From assembly GCA_010015655.1 (NCBI GenBank), contig ML976679.1:37450-101449 (forward strand): a stretch of 64,000 bases of DNA, read 5' to 3'. This document shows, piece after piece, positions 11,039 through 23,134 of the stretch. The stretch comes from Bimuria novae-zelandiae CBS 107.79. Taxonomy: Eukaryota; Ascomycota; Dothideomycetes; Pleosporales; Didymosphaeriaceae. Below the pieces are notes generated by a model. The model was not told the DNA's origin. It ran no database searches and saw only the letters and a program-made list of their open reading frames with translations. How positions within the stretch are numbered: the stretch's first letter is position 1; each line of letters begins with the position of its first letter. A program made the translations under genes and the position numbers.

Positions 11039-12481
11039 ATGGCTATGTCACAAGCAGCCCTCAAGGCCGAGCAGGCTATCGGCCACGACAACAATGCTAC
11101 AACTGTGCAGGACGTTACGAATCCAGACCTATACCCTGGCGCCGCTGGCGAGGGGAAGATGAAGGCGCTCGCCTGGATGGGAAAGAACAAGGTCGAAATG
11201 GTCGAAGTCTCAAAGCCTAAGATTATGGAACCACGGGATGTCATCTTGAAGATCACCGGCTCGACAGTGTGCGGGTCCGATCTGCATCTCCTTCACGGCA
11301 CCGTCGTGGAGTTGCAGAAGGGCGACATTCTTGGTCACGAGTTCTGCGGTATCGTTGACGAAGTTGGCAGTGAGGTGACGAAGCTCAAGAAGGGGTATGT
11401 GAAGTATCGTGCTAGAACGTATGGTATTTTATCTAACGCCTTCCCAGACAGCGTGTAGTCGCGTCCTTTCAGATTGCCTGTGGTGACTGCTACTACTGCA
11501 AGCAAAAGCTCTCCTCCCAATGCGAAAAGACGAACTCCAACACGATCGAGAATGCCATGTACGGCGGACGCACCGCTGGCATGTTCGGCTACTCGCACTT
11601 CACGGGTGGTTTCGCCGGTGGCCAGTCTGAGTACACTCGTGTACCCTACGGCGACGTCAACCTCCTTCCTCTTCCCGATAATGTGCCCGACGAGAAGGGC
11701 CTATACCTCTCCGACGTGCTCGCAACGAGCTGGCACGCTGTCGTCGATACTGGTGTGAAGAAGGGAGATGTAGTCGCTATCTGGGGTGCCGGGCCCATCG
11801 GACAAATGGCTGCAGACTTTTCATTGATCAATGGTGCTTCGCGCGTCATCATGATCGACCAGAACTGGCGTTTGGAGTATGTCAAGAAGAAGTACCCCCA
11901 CATCGAGACGATTGACTTCACCGCTCTAGGCAAGGGCGAGAGCGTTACGAGCAAGCTGAAGGAGATGTGCAACAACCGCGGCCCAGACGTCAGCATCGAG
12001 TGTGCGGCGGGCGAGTATGCAAAAGGTTGGGCGCATTACTTTGAGATGATGCTTGGCTTGGAGACGGACACTAGCGAACTCGTCAACGAGATGATCACCT
12101 CCACTCGCAACTTCGGTCGCTGCGGTATTACCGGTGTATATGTTGGATTCGTACGTTACCCTTTCCATGCCCTTGCGAGAATGTTGGAACTGACTCTGCT
12201 AGACCAACCACTTCAACATCGGTTCCCTGATGGAGCGTGGTATCCGCCTCATTGGTAACGGCCAAGCACCCGTCCATCTCTACTGGGAGTCTCTCCTCAA
12301 GATGATCCAGGACGGGCAGATCGACCCGCTCAAGATGGTGTCGCACCGTGTCAGCATCGACGACCTCGACAAGGTGTACTACAAGTTCGAGAACAAGGAG
12401 GATGGCATGCAGAAGGTCTTTGTCGAGACCAAGTTCAGCGCACCACCATGCGAGGGCAGCCCGCAGTTGACGAGGTATTAG
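11039..12481 (+). CDS. Zinc-dependent alcohol dehydrogenase, FDH-like class
   Basis: Three exons join in frame: 11039-11394, 11448-12150 and 12203-12481, giving 445 residues. The introns are 53 and 52 nt with CTAAC and CTGAC branch sites. The GroES-like domain has the catalytic zinc ligands (VCGSDLHLLHG and GHEFCG) and the structural-zinc lobe CGDCYYCKQKLSSQC. The Rossmann part has WGAGPIGQMAADFS followed by MIDQNW, an NAD(P) site. The architecture is that of the glutathione-independent formaldehyde dehydrogenase-like branch of medium-chain dehydrogenases, which is common in fungi and of varied substrate. The likely role is cytosolic NAD-dependent oxidation of an alcohol or aldehyde. The start was chosen at MAMSQAALK, since nearby upstream Met codons lie in poor leader sequence. 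It converges with the next gene. Confidence 0.88.
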
Positions 12482-12796
12482 AGTGTTGAGCATGAATGAT
12501 GAAAATGTAGTCTACGGCCGAATATGGCTCAGGGTCAGTGGCGTTTGAAGCTAGACTCATGAGGTAATGTATGATTCCAAGAATTTAACGTAATTCACCT
12601 CTACATAATGTTGTCACTTGTTCATTACACGTGCTTTGATACGAGCGGCGGCTCTCAATGTCCAGGATGTACCAACGATTAGCTCACACCGAATAACTTA
12701 CTACATAGCGAGGTCTCCATGAAGCCCTCATCCATCAAGTAGCAAGGTAGCAGCCACCGGAAACCATTCACCGATCTACGCTACTATGCCTTCATC

Positions 12797-13693
12797 TCAA
12801 TCCTCCACGATCGGAATACCGGCCTCCAAGTACCCAGCTTCCGCAACAACCTGCAAACTGACCTTGTGCAAATTCTCCGTACTTGACTCCTCAGCCTGCA
12901 GTAAATTCCCATAGTACGCATACAGATACCGCACGCGATCCTTCCTTTCCAACTTCTCCACGCCCTCCCAGCGCAACTCCTCACAGATTCTACGCAGCCG
13001 ATCTTGTCCCTTCTTCTGCTCGCCATCCCACTTATTAGACGCAAGTTCCGCCTCCATATCTGCAACGACGTACTCACCGCCTTCCGTCACCGCGGCTACG
13101 TACTCCACCTCGGGCCCAAACCACATCCCACTACCATACCCAAACTGCTCAACCGTGAAATCCGCAATAAACCTAGCCTCTCCGTCAGCACTAGGTACCG
13201 TGATCAAGAACGCCGAGTGCCGCGGTTCCTTCCCCTTCCCGCTTTGCTGGAACTTTACCTTCTGCTTAACGCCGCTTACGATGATCCATTGCGCCTGTGT
13301 GCCAGGGACGCGATCACTCAATTGAGTTTGAAGGGAGGGAAGGAAGGTTTGCACGGCGAAGTCGCACTCATTCCACTTTAGAAGTGAGGTGTACAGCTGC
13401 GGACGATGCTCCTCTGCAATACTACTATTCACGAGACCGGGAAAGGCGGCAAGGCCGCAGGCAGCGGGGGCGTGTTTGTTTTCTTTGAGTGAGTATGTTG
13501 GGATAGGGGCTCCAGGTGGTATTTTTAGTGTGATTTTGGAGAGGGGCACATGGGGGGTGAGCTCAAGGTATGCGTGGAATAAGTCGCGGTGGACATTTAG
13601 GGTAAGTTTGATGACATGCTGCGTCTCTTGTGAGGAGAGGGTTGCGGTGCTGAGCTCTGCGGTTGACATATGCACTGGTCGGTTGGTATACAC
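12797..13693 (-). CDS. Uncharacterised protein, 298 residues
   Basis: A single intact frame with good coding character that I cannot assign to a named family. The central part contains two regions that look like a folded beta-rich enzyme core: TQAQWIIVSGVKQKVKF (about residues 133-149) and DFTVEQFGYGSGMWFGPE (about 178-195). The C-terminal third is helical and charged. There is no signal peptide or membrane segment, so a cytosolic location is likely. Two candidate starts lie eight codons apart (13693 and 13669). It is transcribed convergently with the dehydrogenase; the 3' ends are about 315 bp apart. Its promoter side faces the 14-19 kb repeat block. Confidence 0.65.
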   Translation of the reverse strand: MYTNRPVHMSTAELSTATLSSQETQHVIKLTLNVHRDLFHAYLELTPHVPLSKITLKIPPGAPIPTYSLKENKHAPAACGLAAFPGLVNSSIAEEHRPQLYTSLLKWNECDFAVQTFLPSLQTQLSDRVPGTQAQWIIVSGVKQKVKFQQSGKGKEPRHSAFLITVPSADGEARFIADFTVEQFGYGSGMWFGPEVEYVAAVTEGGEYVVADMEAELASNKWDGEQKKGQDRLRRICEELRWEGVEKLERKDRVRYLYAYYGNLLQAEESSTENLHKVSLQVVAEAGYLEAGIPIVED

Positions 13694-14069
13694 TCAGGTG
13701 TTTAGTTGCGTACCTATGACATGAAAAATTATTGAGCTGCATGATTTATACCTTGAAGATACGAAGCGGTGGTGGAGGTCCATTCGAATTTCACTCTGTC
13801 CGAGTATGTGAAACCAAGGAGACTATCTAGAAGTTCTGAAGAAACAATGTTGGAATATGGGTTTGCAGGAAGGTTCCTTGCGTCTAATCCGAACCGCAAT
13901 AGCTGGATATGCATAGTGAATATGATATTCTCTCTAAGTGTTTCTACAGACCCGTAGAGGGGAATTGCATTCTAATTCTGGAAATACCTGCTTGACCTAT
14001 AATATTATGTTACAATCAATGCAGTGAGACAAAGGGTAAACGTGCGAAGTAGTAAAATCAGTGTATCAT

Positions 14070-14218
14070 GTATTGTGTTGTTGTTCTTGTTCTGTTGTTG
14101 TGTTCCTGCTGCGCTCTCCACGGGCCAGCAGTAGGGTCTATTTACATAACGTATCTATAATCCTGTTAAGGTAAGAGCTGCTTAATATAATAAGGAAGCA
14201 GCACTAGTAATCTGCGTC
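14070..14218 (+). repeat. LTR-like fragment, inverted copy at 24.4 kb
   Basis: This stretch aligns with the reverse complement of 24405-24551. Both contain, in order, GCGCTCTCC, GGGxxxGCAGTAGGGTCTATTT and TATCTATAAT.CT.TTAAGGTAAGA. They differ mainly by C/T and G/A changes. It begins with TGTTGTTGTTCTTGT-like sequence, as many retrotransposon LTRs do, and passes straight into the AT-rich block. It is probably an LTR or solo-LTR remnant of a dispersed family. Confidence 0.6.
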
Positions 14219-15578
14219 TTTTATAATTATTATACACCCCCTTATCCTATAGTTAATTTATAACGTAAGGATAAATCTCTTAAGTGTCCTTCTCTATCTT
14301 ATAAACTTCTAAGTAAATATCTATAAGGTATAGCTATTTTGCAAATTTAATATACTTCTATTAAGGAAACATCTTTATTATGGTATTAGCTAGCATCTAA
14401 TTTATAAACTTTTATTAAACGTAGGGGCGATTCTCCTTAACCTCCTAATAGATCTAGTTCTAGTAGATATTAATATATTTAAGCTTAGTACTAAACTTAT
14501 TTATCTCTTTTATAACTATGCCTATAGTCTATTAGTTATTACACTAGATAATAGGCGTTTAACGAAGCTTTAAAGATAGCTTTTTAAATAGGCGGCACTA
14601 CTTCTCTATTTTTAATTTAGTAAGTAATAGAGCAAGAAGTTTTACTTTAGTAATTAATTTTATAACTAAATATTATAGCGTTAATTTCTAGTTAATAATT
14701 ATACTAAATAACTAAAATATATATCTTTGAGAGCTTTAGCGCGTCTTAATATTATTAGTAAAAGTAGCATTAGATACCCTAAAGAAGATTAGATTATAAT
14801 AGTCCTATTATTAGGAGGACTTGTTGCACTAGTGCTAAAAGGAAATACTTAATAACGAGTTACATGGTTGATTCCTTCCTTTGTTCTATTTACTGAGGAG
14901 CGAAGCACATCGCGGGGTATAGAAACTAGTCCCATATGGGGCTCGCTCCACACATGTAGTGTTTTGTAACACGACAGAGGCCTTAATAACTATTAATAGA
15001 ATGCTCGCTTTTTTACGCACGCATTTTTTATAACACACCTAAGGCCTTTAAAATTATTAATCTAATACTAGAAGACTTTTCTTTCTTAATATTAATTATA
15101 CACATAAAGGATTAAATATCTAAACTAAAATATACTAGGTAGAGATTATAGGTCTCTATACTTAGCCTTTAACTTAGACTATTACTTTATTACTATTAAT
15201 AAATTATTCTAGGGCGCGATTTAGTAATTTCTTTATAAAAGCGTTTATAGGGTTATCTTTACTATTAATTTATTAGATTTTTATAACCTCGCGGCGTTTA
15301 TATAACTATTATAGTACTATAATGTTAATTATAAGGCGCTTTTCCTTAGTTGTCCTAAGCTTTTCAAGGCACTTATATTGGGAGTATAAGTCTATATAAA
15401 TAACTAAGGGAACTGCAGACAGACTAAAGCACTTTATAATTATTTATAAAATAGTAGTAATAGTAATACCTAAGTTAAACCCGTTAACTATGCTATAAAT
15501 CTTAGAAGCTAGTACGCTCTATATAACACGCTTATACATTATTAAGCTATAGTATATTACGTTGCTATAGATTATAAA

Positions 15579-16021
15579 TGTCCGTACGCAGTACGGGCAG
15601 CTACCTAATGCGATGTCTTAAGACAGGTGACAATGGTTATGTAATACCGCACAGGCAAAGGCACAGACCATAGTCACCGTGCGCGAGCATCAATCCTTAT
15701 AACCCCCTTTCCTCCGTACGTAGAATAGACAGACAGGACTTGAATACCAGACCCTTTTCTCACCCGTACCATCGTACAACTATTTAGCCCTATCATATCG
15801 CGATATGCTTGGCTTAGTAGTTGTACGATGGTACGGGTGAGAAAAGGGTCTGGTATTCAAGTCTTGTCTGTCTATTCTACGTACGGAGGAAAGGGGGTTA
15901 TAAGGATTGATGCTCGCGCACGGTGACTATGGTCTGTGCCTTTGCCTGTGCGGTATTACATAAACATTGTCACCTGTCTTAAGACATCGTATTAGGTAGC
16001 TGCCCGTACTGCGTACGGACA
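15579..16021. mobile_element. 443-bp fold-back (MITE-like) element
   Basis: Two inverted arms of 203 bp (15579-15781 and 15819-16021) match at about 200 positions. They are separated by a 37-bp spacer whose centre is itself palindromic (ATATCGCGATAT). The ends read TGTCCGTACG and CGTACGGACA. The 5-bp sequence ATAAA flanks both sides (15574-15578 and 16022-16026), which is a target-site duplication. There is no coding capacity. The arms are balanced in composition and nearly unmutated, while the Copia debris around them is saturated with RIP changes, so the insertion is younger than the host repeat or escaped RIP. Confidence 0.85.
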
Positions 16022-18351
16022 ATAAAGGTATTATTAATATCTATAGACTTATTAATAAGCATAAGTATAAAGCCTAGCTACAAGCTAAAGTCCTTATTAT
16101 TAGTAAAGGAGCTATTTACGCATACTATTAGCTTAGCGTTAATAAGGTTAATAGGTACGTAGCGTAGTTTATAGTTAAAATTCTTTATCTACTATTTAAG
16201 GCGCTTATTAAGCGTCTAAATATCCTTATCTAAAAGTTACTGCGCTTAAGTTACTATAAATAAGTTAAAAGCGCTTCTAGTTAATATATTAATATAATAT
16301 ATGCCCTACGGATACGCTATTTAGTATACTATTATACATAATTAGAAGTATTAATATTTATAAGCTTAATCTTTCCTCCTTATCCTTTCTACTTAAGGTT
16401 TAAAGTTACTTTATAGTTTTCTATATTACTAGCGTTTATTATAAATATATAGCTATTAAAGTCTAGTTGCGTGTCTAGCGTTAGCGTAGTCTTTAGCTTT
16501 AATCTAAACTATGCCTTTTTAAGCTATTTCTCTTTATACGCTAAGAATGCGGCTATTCTAAATATAAGGGTATTATTAGTCTATATACTAATAATACTAA
16601 AGTTATCTACGTTACCGTTTGTTACTAATAAGCGTAGGTTATATGTTAATATAGACATGTCTAGTTCCTTATAGTAATATCTATAGTACGTTATCCACTA
16701 ATAGACTCCTGTTTTTATAATTCTATATAGCGGCTTGATCACATGGAGCAGCGTGCCTTCTAGATATCTAGGTACTAGCTTAATAGGGAGGTGTGCGAGT
16801 ATTATCCTCTTAAGATTTATCTATGCTTATAGATATGCCTACGTTATATTGCGGAGCTTAAGATTTATCTTACGTTATACGACCATAGACGCTAGGGCTA
16901 TAAATACACGCTAGCTATAGTATTAAATAGTTAAAAATTACGTTAAGATAGCTTTCTTACTATAGTTCTAGTATCTTTAGATAATAAAATATTTTTTTTA
17001 TAAAGCTTAATTATTATTCCCTTAACTTCTCCCACTAGACGCCACTTAAATATATAAATTTTACTATATAATTCTTAATTATATTATTTAAACTTAAATA
17101 CTTTACAGCTTACTAGGTTCCTAATCTCTTAATTATTAAGTATCTTAAAGGGCGCGCTAAGCGTTATAATAACTTTATTATTATATAGCTTTATAATAAG
17201 TTTAAGGTTAGCCTCTTCCTTCTTAGTTATGTAAAGGTTTACCTTTCTCTTATTCTTTAATCCTAGGGGGCGGCCTCTCTTATATAGTTACGCTACTATT
17301 AGCACTATTATATCTATAGATAGTGCGTGCTACTACTATAACGCATTAAGGTTACTCTAGAGATAGTCTAATCTATAATATAGCTTAATAACTATTAACT
17401 AAAATATTATTAGGCTATTAACTATGTTAATAGTAACGTTGTGGCTATTTAGAGTAGCGATTTTATACAGACTATTTTAGCTATTCTTCTTTTTATACTA
17501 AAACCTCGCTTTATAGCAGGAGCGTAAGTATGTCTATAATAATAAGTTTATTATAAGTATTTAACGTATCTATAACTTAGCGTTTGGCGATAAGCTTATG
17601 CAGGTCTTTTATTACCTTTTAAATAGCTTTACTACGCTTAATTATTAATAGTAATAACAATAACTTTATAGTTATACGTAGGCATGCGCCAAAGACTAGT
17701 AAGGTTAAAACTAGACTATTAGGACTAGCTATGTCGTTAATAGCTTTTATAGCTATCTAAAGGATTGCTTTATTAGATATAGTGCTAGTAAGCTTAGCGT
17801 AGAGTATATCCCATGCGCGGTGCAGGGGCGCGTAATACCTCTCTATCTTGCCAATAGACTAATGCGCCTCTGTAGGTACTTGTTTGCATGTAACTCCTAT
17901 AATCTTTATTTTTACGCAAAATTCTGCACTTGCGAAGTTCGTGCCTGCGTCGTGTGTAAGGATGTCTAGTAGTCCTTAGTAGGTATTAATCTATAATATA
18001 TATAGTGCCTGCTACGTCTCCTTACCTAAAATAGCGTTAAGAAACTTTACGCCTTAGAATAAAATTAATAAATTTATTATATACAACGTAGGCTTGCTTC
18101 TTAAGTATATTATATTTATAAAGAGTTTGTGATTAAAGTAATAATTATTTTTAAAGGTAAAGTATAATATAATTATACATAAATTAGTAAGTATTATTAC
18201 GCTATAGTTATTATAAGAAAAACTAGCTATTACGTGTAAATATGTAAGATACATTCTATAAATGTTATTTAATTTAGCATAGTAATTATATACTACTAGC
18301 TTATTCTATTATAAGATACGTCGCTATAAATATAGATAAAATTAGTAGGGT

Positions 18352-18400
18352 GGCGCGCTTACTTCCCTGGCGCGCTTACTTCCCTGGCGCGCTTGCTTAT
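18352..18400. repeat. 17-bp tandem repeat, about 2.8 copies
   Basis: The unit GGCGCGCTTACTTCCCT occurs twice perfectly (18352-18368, 18369-18385), followed by a partial third copy. It is a GC-rich island within AT-rich repeat debris. Confidence 0.8.
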
Positions 18401-19210
18401 TAAGTATATTAAGTCTCTTAAAGCCATATCTTGTTATTTGACTAGCCAAAGGGAGATAAGGTAATAAAGACTACATAGTATAAAGAATAAATTCTGTTTT
18501 ATTTAGCTTAATTATAGGGTTTTAGCATTAGATTAATAAATTAGTAATAAACTATTAGTAGATCTATTAGCTTAAATATAACCGATAAGCAAGATCTGCT
18601 TATAACTGCTATTTTATATAAATTATTTTACTTAGTAACTTTTATATAGTGGCCTACTAAAGATCCTTTTTAAGCAGCCTATAATACTATGGAGGAAGCC
18701 TTTCTTATCTATATTATATATATACTAAAACTCTTTGCTATACTTTATTATCTTCTTATATAAAAGTTAAAAATAAAGACTACATTTTATCCATAAATTA
18801 GTATTATAGTATTTACTATTAATACTAGCTATATATTAAAATATTAAGAGTTTAACGTAACGCCTAATAAAGTTATTAACTTATAGTAAGCTCACCTTCT
18901 TTTTAGCTATTATAGAGATAAAGCTTTGTAACATTTACTATATTAAAAAAGACCACGTTTAATAAGGCATTTTATATGTTATAGTAGCTTTACTTCTTAT
19001 TATTAGTTTAGACTTTAGAGATTATTATATTAGCTTATATATAACTAGATAACGCGTCTATACCTATAGCTTAGTATAGATTATTTAATACTAAACTTTA
19101 TAACTATATCTTAATACGAAAAGTCTTCTCCTAATTTACGAGATTTAATTACTTTGATTATAGCCTTTATTAGATATATATTAGTAGAGATATATCGAGT
19201 TAAAGTTAGG

Positions 19211-19253
19211 GCACTGTATTAGTGCGCTGTATTAGTGCGCTGTATTAGTGCGC
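19211..19253. repeat. 13-bp tandem repeat, three copies
   Basis: The unit GC(A/G)CTGTATTAGT is repeated three times head to tail near the right border of the AT-rich block, close to the start of the next gene island. Confidence 0.8.
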
Positions 19254-19524
19254 GTGCACCAGCTGACGGCGTGCATCAGTTGCTAAGGCACGGTAGTCGT
19301 AAAAATCACAATGGGAACCGGACCCCTTCGCCATTATCTTTATATTTTCCGGGAATAATGGATTCAAACTGTTTCCGTAAACCTATGGAGCCATAGCTTA
19401 GAAAGGCACTTCATTCTTCAAAAGAAGTTTGGTATGACACGAGTGAAGGTGTGATTTCCCATTCAGTGCTTCTACAAGAAGTGTAAATACGTGTGCAATA
19501 CGCACACCGCGTTTCCCGGGTTAT

Positions 19525-20542
19525 TTACAAGCCGAACCACGCCTCCGAAGCATCCAAATGCGACGGCACTGGGTGCCCAACTCCTTGAGCCCAAATACCC
19601 TCCACATTTGGACCAAAGTCATCCATCCTGTAGTTCTTCTCAGGAGTATTCGGCTTCGAAGATGTTGGCGTAATGCTGACGCCGAGCACATTTGTCCACT
19701 GGTCAATGGTCTCTTGATAATTGTTCGGAGACAGGGTTCCATCAGTTGACCCGTGCCAGATCTGCATGCGCGGACGTGTGCCGTTGTATCCAGGGTACAT
19801 TGCTTGCACTACGTTTCCCCATTGCTCTGGGCTCGCTTTGCTGTTACCACCGCTGCAAGTGTTGTTCCAAGCAGCAGCAGCGCCAGATGCAGAGACGAAG
19901 CAGCCGGCTGGCACGCCAGAGTAAAGCGATACAGCGGTGATGAGATCAGGATATGTTACAGCCAAGACGTTTGACATCATCGCTAATTGCTGTTGGTAGG
20001 CAGTCAATCTTCTAGCTCAAGCTAACAAACCTCCAGACGAACCACCTGTCACAAATACCTTCTTCGGATCGATGTTGTACTGTGTGACGACGTACTTGAT
20101 CTAGAGATTTGTTAGACATGAATAAAAAGCTCTGTACTACGCTACGAACCATATTCACGATCGCATTCGAATCCCCGCCGCCGTTGTGCGTCAGCGAAGC
20201 TTTGCTCGAAACGCCCCAGCACTCGGTGGTAGAGCTCGGCCATACAGTCACATAGCCTTTTCTGTCGGATCCTTGATGCCACGGGATCTTGCTGTTCTGG
20301 AAGTACGACTGCGCTGACGACTGACAGGAGTGGATTGCGACCACGAGCGCATCGCTCTTTACGCTGTCTGGGACATACACCCACCTCCATTTGGCGGTCA
20401 GGTCCATCAGAATTTTTTTCGAACGTACTTACATGCCTGGCTTCGCTTTCGCGTCATTGTTGTAGTTCGTAACCTGCTTCAAGTAGGCCGCGAATGCGCC
20501 CGCACCAAACAACAGTACCGTGGAAAGAAGGTGCCAATGCAT
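19525..20542 (-). CDS. Secreted CE1 esterase (acetylxylan/feruloyl type)
   Basis: Four exons join in frame: 20542-20433, 20384-20150, 20100-20031 and 19982-19525, giving 290 residues. The three introns are 48-49 nt. Residues 1-18 form a signal peptide (MHWHLLSTVLLFGAGAFA). The mature chain is the single-domain CE1 fold of the PHB-depolymerase-like esterase group: an early VAIHSCQSSAQSYF strand, TECWGVSSK and THNGGGDSN as in fungal acetylxylan esterases, the nucleophile elbow VTGGSSGAMM created across the third intron, the acid region WHGSTDGTLSPNNY, and the catalytic His in QGVGHPVP. No carbohydrate-binding module follows. The likely job is removal of acetyl or feruloyl side groups from xylan outside the cell. 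It is divergent from the AA9 gene downstream. The second donor, GTTCGT, is unusual but the join restores the family sequence. Confidence 0.9.
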
Positions 20543-21301
20543 GGTGAGGGGAGCGCGATTGTCAAAGCCATCGCAGGTAAAGACTCTGCGTATATAATTT
20601 CGATATCAAGATCTTCCTGGCGCGGAGTACTTCTCATTCGTGGAAACAAGCGTCATTGGAGATTGATTTACGAAGCTAGACATATTGCTCAAGCTCATCT
20701 ACAATGTCCACCGTTCCGAAGTTTCGATTCTACCAGGATAAATTGCAGGGCTCGGCAATCAAGCTTTCAACCAAGCCTTTTGCAATATCAGCCAGCTATG
20801 AACGCGAGATCCTTGCTTCACACGTTGGAAGGTTGAGTGCATGGCGGCGCGGTACTCACCATCTGCAGCCACTCTAGATTGCACTCGTTCGGTTCATTTG
20901 CCGCCATCCTTAATTAGTCGCCCATCCTCTCTCGAAACACGACTCTTTACTACCGACGGATTTCATGTGTTCTACATTTAGATTTGGTGGAGCAAAGACC
21001 GGGATCGTGGGCTATTTACCCACTGGTCAATGCCGACACTCTATTTGAGAATACAGTCGTCAAAATGCTTGCTATATATGGCAGCGTCGACCTAATAGAT
21101 TAAGACTTTGTGGGGAACGCTTTAATGTAAATATTCCTCGACCCCGTAAGGTAAGTCAGTGGCCATGGAGTTCGGGTGTGCTACTTTGAATGATCGAAAT
21201 AATTGCAAATACATTTCTCCGCATCTGCATTGTGCCATGCGACCATTAAACGCTCGGCTTTTCACTTACAGTCCTCTCTACAGGTGATAGTAGCGACGAT
21301 A

Positions 21302-22217
21302 ATGCGACCCACCGTAGCCTTCGCCACAGGTTTGCTGCTCTCGCAAGCTTCCGCACACGGCGGCTGCTTAAACTATACCGTCGGCGATACTTGGTATCCT
21401 GGGTACATAGCACATCCCATCCAACACCTCTTTCACTAATAGCATTTCTACACATAGCTACGCTCCCTTCGACGACCAAACCTTCCAAGACGCCGCTCCC
21501 TGGATGGTTCAGCGAAAATGGATAACTAACGACCCCATCTCCGAAACAGCCAACACCTCCCTCTCCTGCAACACCCCCGGCACTCCCGCCCGCGCCTACA
21601 TCCCCATCCTCCCCGGCCAGAACATCACCGCGGTATACATGTACTGGGTCCACACCGTCGGACCGATGATTGCATGGATGGCACGCTGTCCCAACGACGA
21701 CTGCCATAGCTTCGACTCCTCCATAGCCGACTGGTTCAAAATCGGGGAGCGCGGGTTGCAAGATGGGACGATCGAACTGGGTAACTGGTTCCAGAAGACG
21801 TTCTCAAACTGGGACGGCGAGCCGAGCTTGTGGAGCGAGACGGTGCCGAAGGGCCTGAAGAAGGGGAAGTATTTGGTTAGGCATGAGATTATCAGCTTGC
21901 ATAGTGCAAATAAGCCGCAGTTTTACCCGGAGTGTGCACATTTGAATGTTGGGGGTGAGGGAACGGAGGAACCGGGGACGGAGTATTTGGTGAAGATTCC
22001 GGGTGTGTGGAACATGGACCGTAAGTGCTGAGACCTTGAGTGAGAGGGATGTTGCTGATGGGGAGTAGAGCCTGAGATCAATATTGATATATACTCGCCG
22101 GAGGTGTCGAACAGAACGGTAAGAGCGGTTCAAGGCTGTGGGAGTTGGCTAGCTAATCTTTCGCAGACTTATAAGATTCCGGGGCCGCCTGTGTGGACTG
22201 GAATACAAGAACAGTAG
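21302..22217 (+). CDS. AA9 lytic polysaccharide monooxygenase
   Basis: Four exons join in frame: 21302-21402, 21458-22020, 22069-22118 and 22167-22217, giving 254 residues. The signal peptide is residues 1-18, so cleavage after SASA exposes His19 as mature residue 1, the first copper ligand. The second histidine lies in the AA9 motif WVHTVGP. The axial tyrosine and nearby Gln lie in PQFYPECAHLNVGG near the C-terminus. The enzyme is copper-dependent and cleaves crystalline cellulose or related glucans oxidatively in the extracellular space. There is no CBM1, so binding rests on the flat catalytic face. The start is chosen at MRPTVAF because a long upstream in-frame extension would bury the signal peptide. 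It sits about 760 bp from the divergently oriented CE1 esterase, a likely co-regulated pair for plant-wall attack. Confidence 0.93.
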
Positions 22218-22451
22218 GCACCTGGCAGTCTTGAAGCATCACTGCAGTGTTGAGCCTAATCTTTCACGCAACTGGGCGCATTAAATTTCAATGTCTGTAC
22301 CTTAATCAGTGTGTTCGTGAAGCGACACCGTCTTCTTCTCCCACCAATTGAGCCCGGCAAACTGCGCAAATTTAGAATCACGTGTCCATGAACTCCCGGG
22401 CATCGACGGTTTGTCGGAGGAAATTGAACACGAAATGAATCCTCAGACAAG

Positions 22452-22500
22452 TATAAAAGCCTATAGAGTTTCCACTTCTTCACTCTTCACACTCTGTCGT
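22452..22500 (+). promoter_or_regulatory. TATA box plus pyrimidine stretch, module A
   Basis: TATAAAA at 22452-22458 is followed by CCACTTCTTCACTCTTCACACTCT-type pyrimidine-rich sequence (22471-22496), the usual layout of a strong fungal core promoter and start site. The first CTAAAA motif follows at 22514. Confidence 0.55.
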
Positions 22501-22887
22501 GCAATTTTGCCAACTAAAATCCGCACTGTCGCTATCCATGTGGTGCTCTGTGACGGTCTAAAAAAGAATCCTCTAAGCCGTCATGGAAGCCACCTAGGAT
22601 TTTCAAAAAATGCCCTCGTGGGAGCTTCCAAAACCATACGACCTAGTCGACTATGGAATGCAGCTTGCACCGCTGCGAAATCATGATGATGGGCTCTCCA
22701 CCACATTTTCACGTCTAGAGTCTTCGTATGTGTCTGGCTCCCGGCTCCCGGTTTTGAACCCCATTAATGCAAAACCTCGGCTCATGTGTTCAAATTCCTA
22801 CCAGACCTTATTCTTGACTTCCCATGTTATACACTGTCGCATTTGTCCACCAGTTGCATGTTGGCAGACCTGGGATCAGACAAGTAG

Positions 22888-22959
22888 ATGTATGAATATT
22901 CCCCCGTCTTCCGCTCTACCATCTCTCCACAATTCTCCCCGCCTGTTGGGGGGATAAAA
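22888..22959 (+). promoter_or_regulatory. TATA-like box plus pyrimidine stretch, module B
   Basis: A weaker TATGAATA near 22890 leads into CCCCCGTCTTCCGCTC and CCATCTCTCCAC. A second candidate, GATAAAAGGCCTAT (22953-22966), resembles the module A box (GTATAAAAGCCTAT). Short motif-bearing units follow to about 23036. Confidence 0.35.
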
Positions 22960-23065
22960 GGCCTATTGGTACAAAATCATGTGCCGCTTGGTGCTCTAAA
23001 ACGTCATCATGTATCTCTATATCACCTTTGCCTGAAATCGTGAAATTGTTGTGGATCTGGTCTTG

Positions 23066-23134
23066 TTTTTTTTTTTTTTTTAAATATATATATATATAAA
23101 ATAAAATAAAATAAAATAAAATAAATAAAAAAGA
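23066..23134. repeat. Poly(T), (TA)n and (TAAAA)n microsatellites
   Basis: A run of T (about 23066-23081) is followed by alternating TA and then about six AAAAT units. It lies between modules B and C and could mark a transcript end or the scar of a retroposed sequence. Confidence 0.75.

Larger units (their letters stand above)
14219..19250 (-). mobile_element. Heavily RIP-mutated Copia remnants
   Basis: About 5 kb of very AT-rich sequence with no usable open frame. The minus strand still shows Copia landmarks. Near 17820-17860 an integrase-like stretch reads as the ERYHAPLRRA-type motif with substitutions. Near 17260-17275 a KRGRPLGLK-type basic linker precedes the reverse-transcriptase side. 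The order and strand match the first Copia element, so this is a related copy. LTR ends were not paired. Less mutated islands at 14830-14980 and 15579-16021 are probably later insertions. Short tandem repeats occur at 18352-18400 (17-bp unit) and 19211-19253 (13-bp unit). Confidence 0.7.

Noticed and set aside
18054..18254. Minus-strand 66-codon hydrophobic frame
   Set aside because: It is an artefact of extreme AT richness in RIP-mutated sequence.
22610..22957. 115-codon open frame in the array region
   Set aside because: It crosses motif units, lacks family similarity or a normal 3' gene structure, and the motif spacing ignores its frame.
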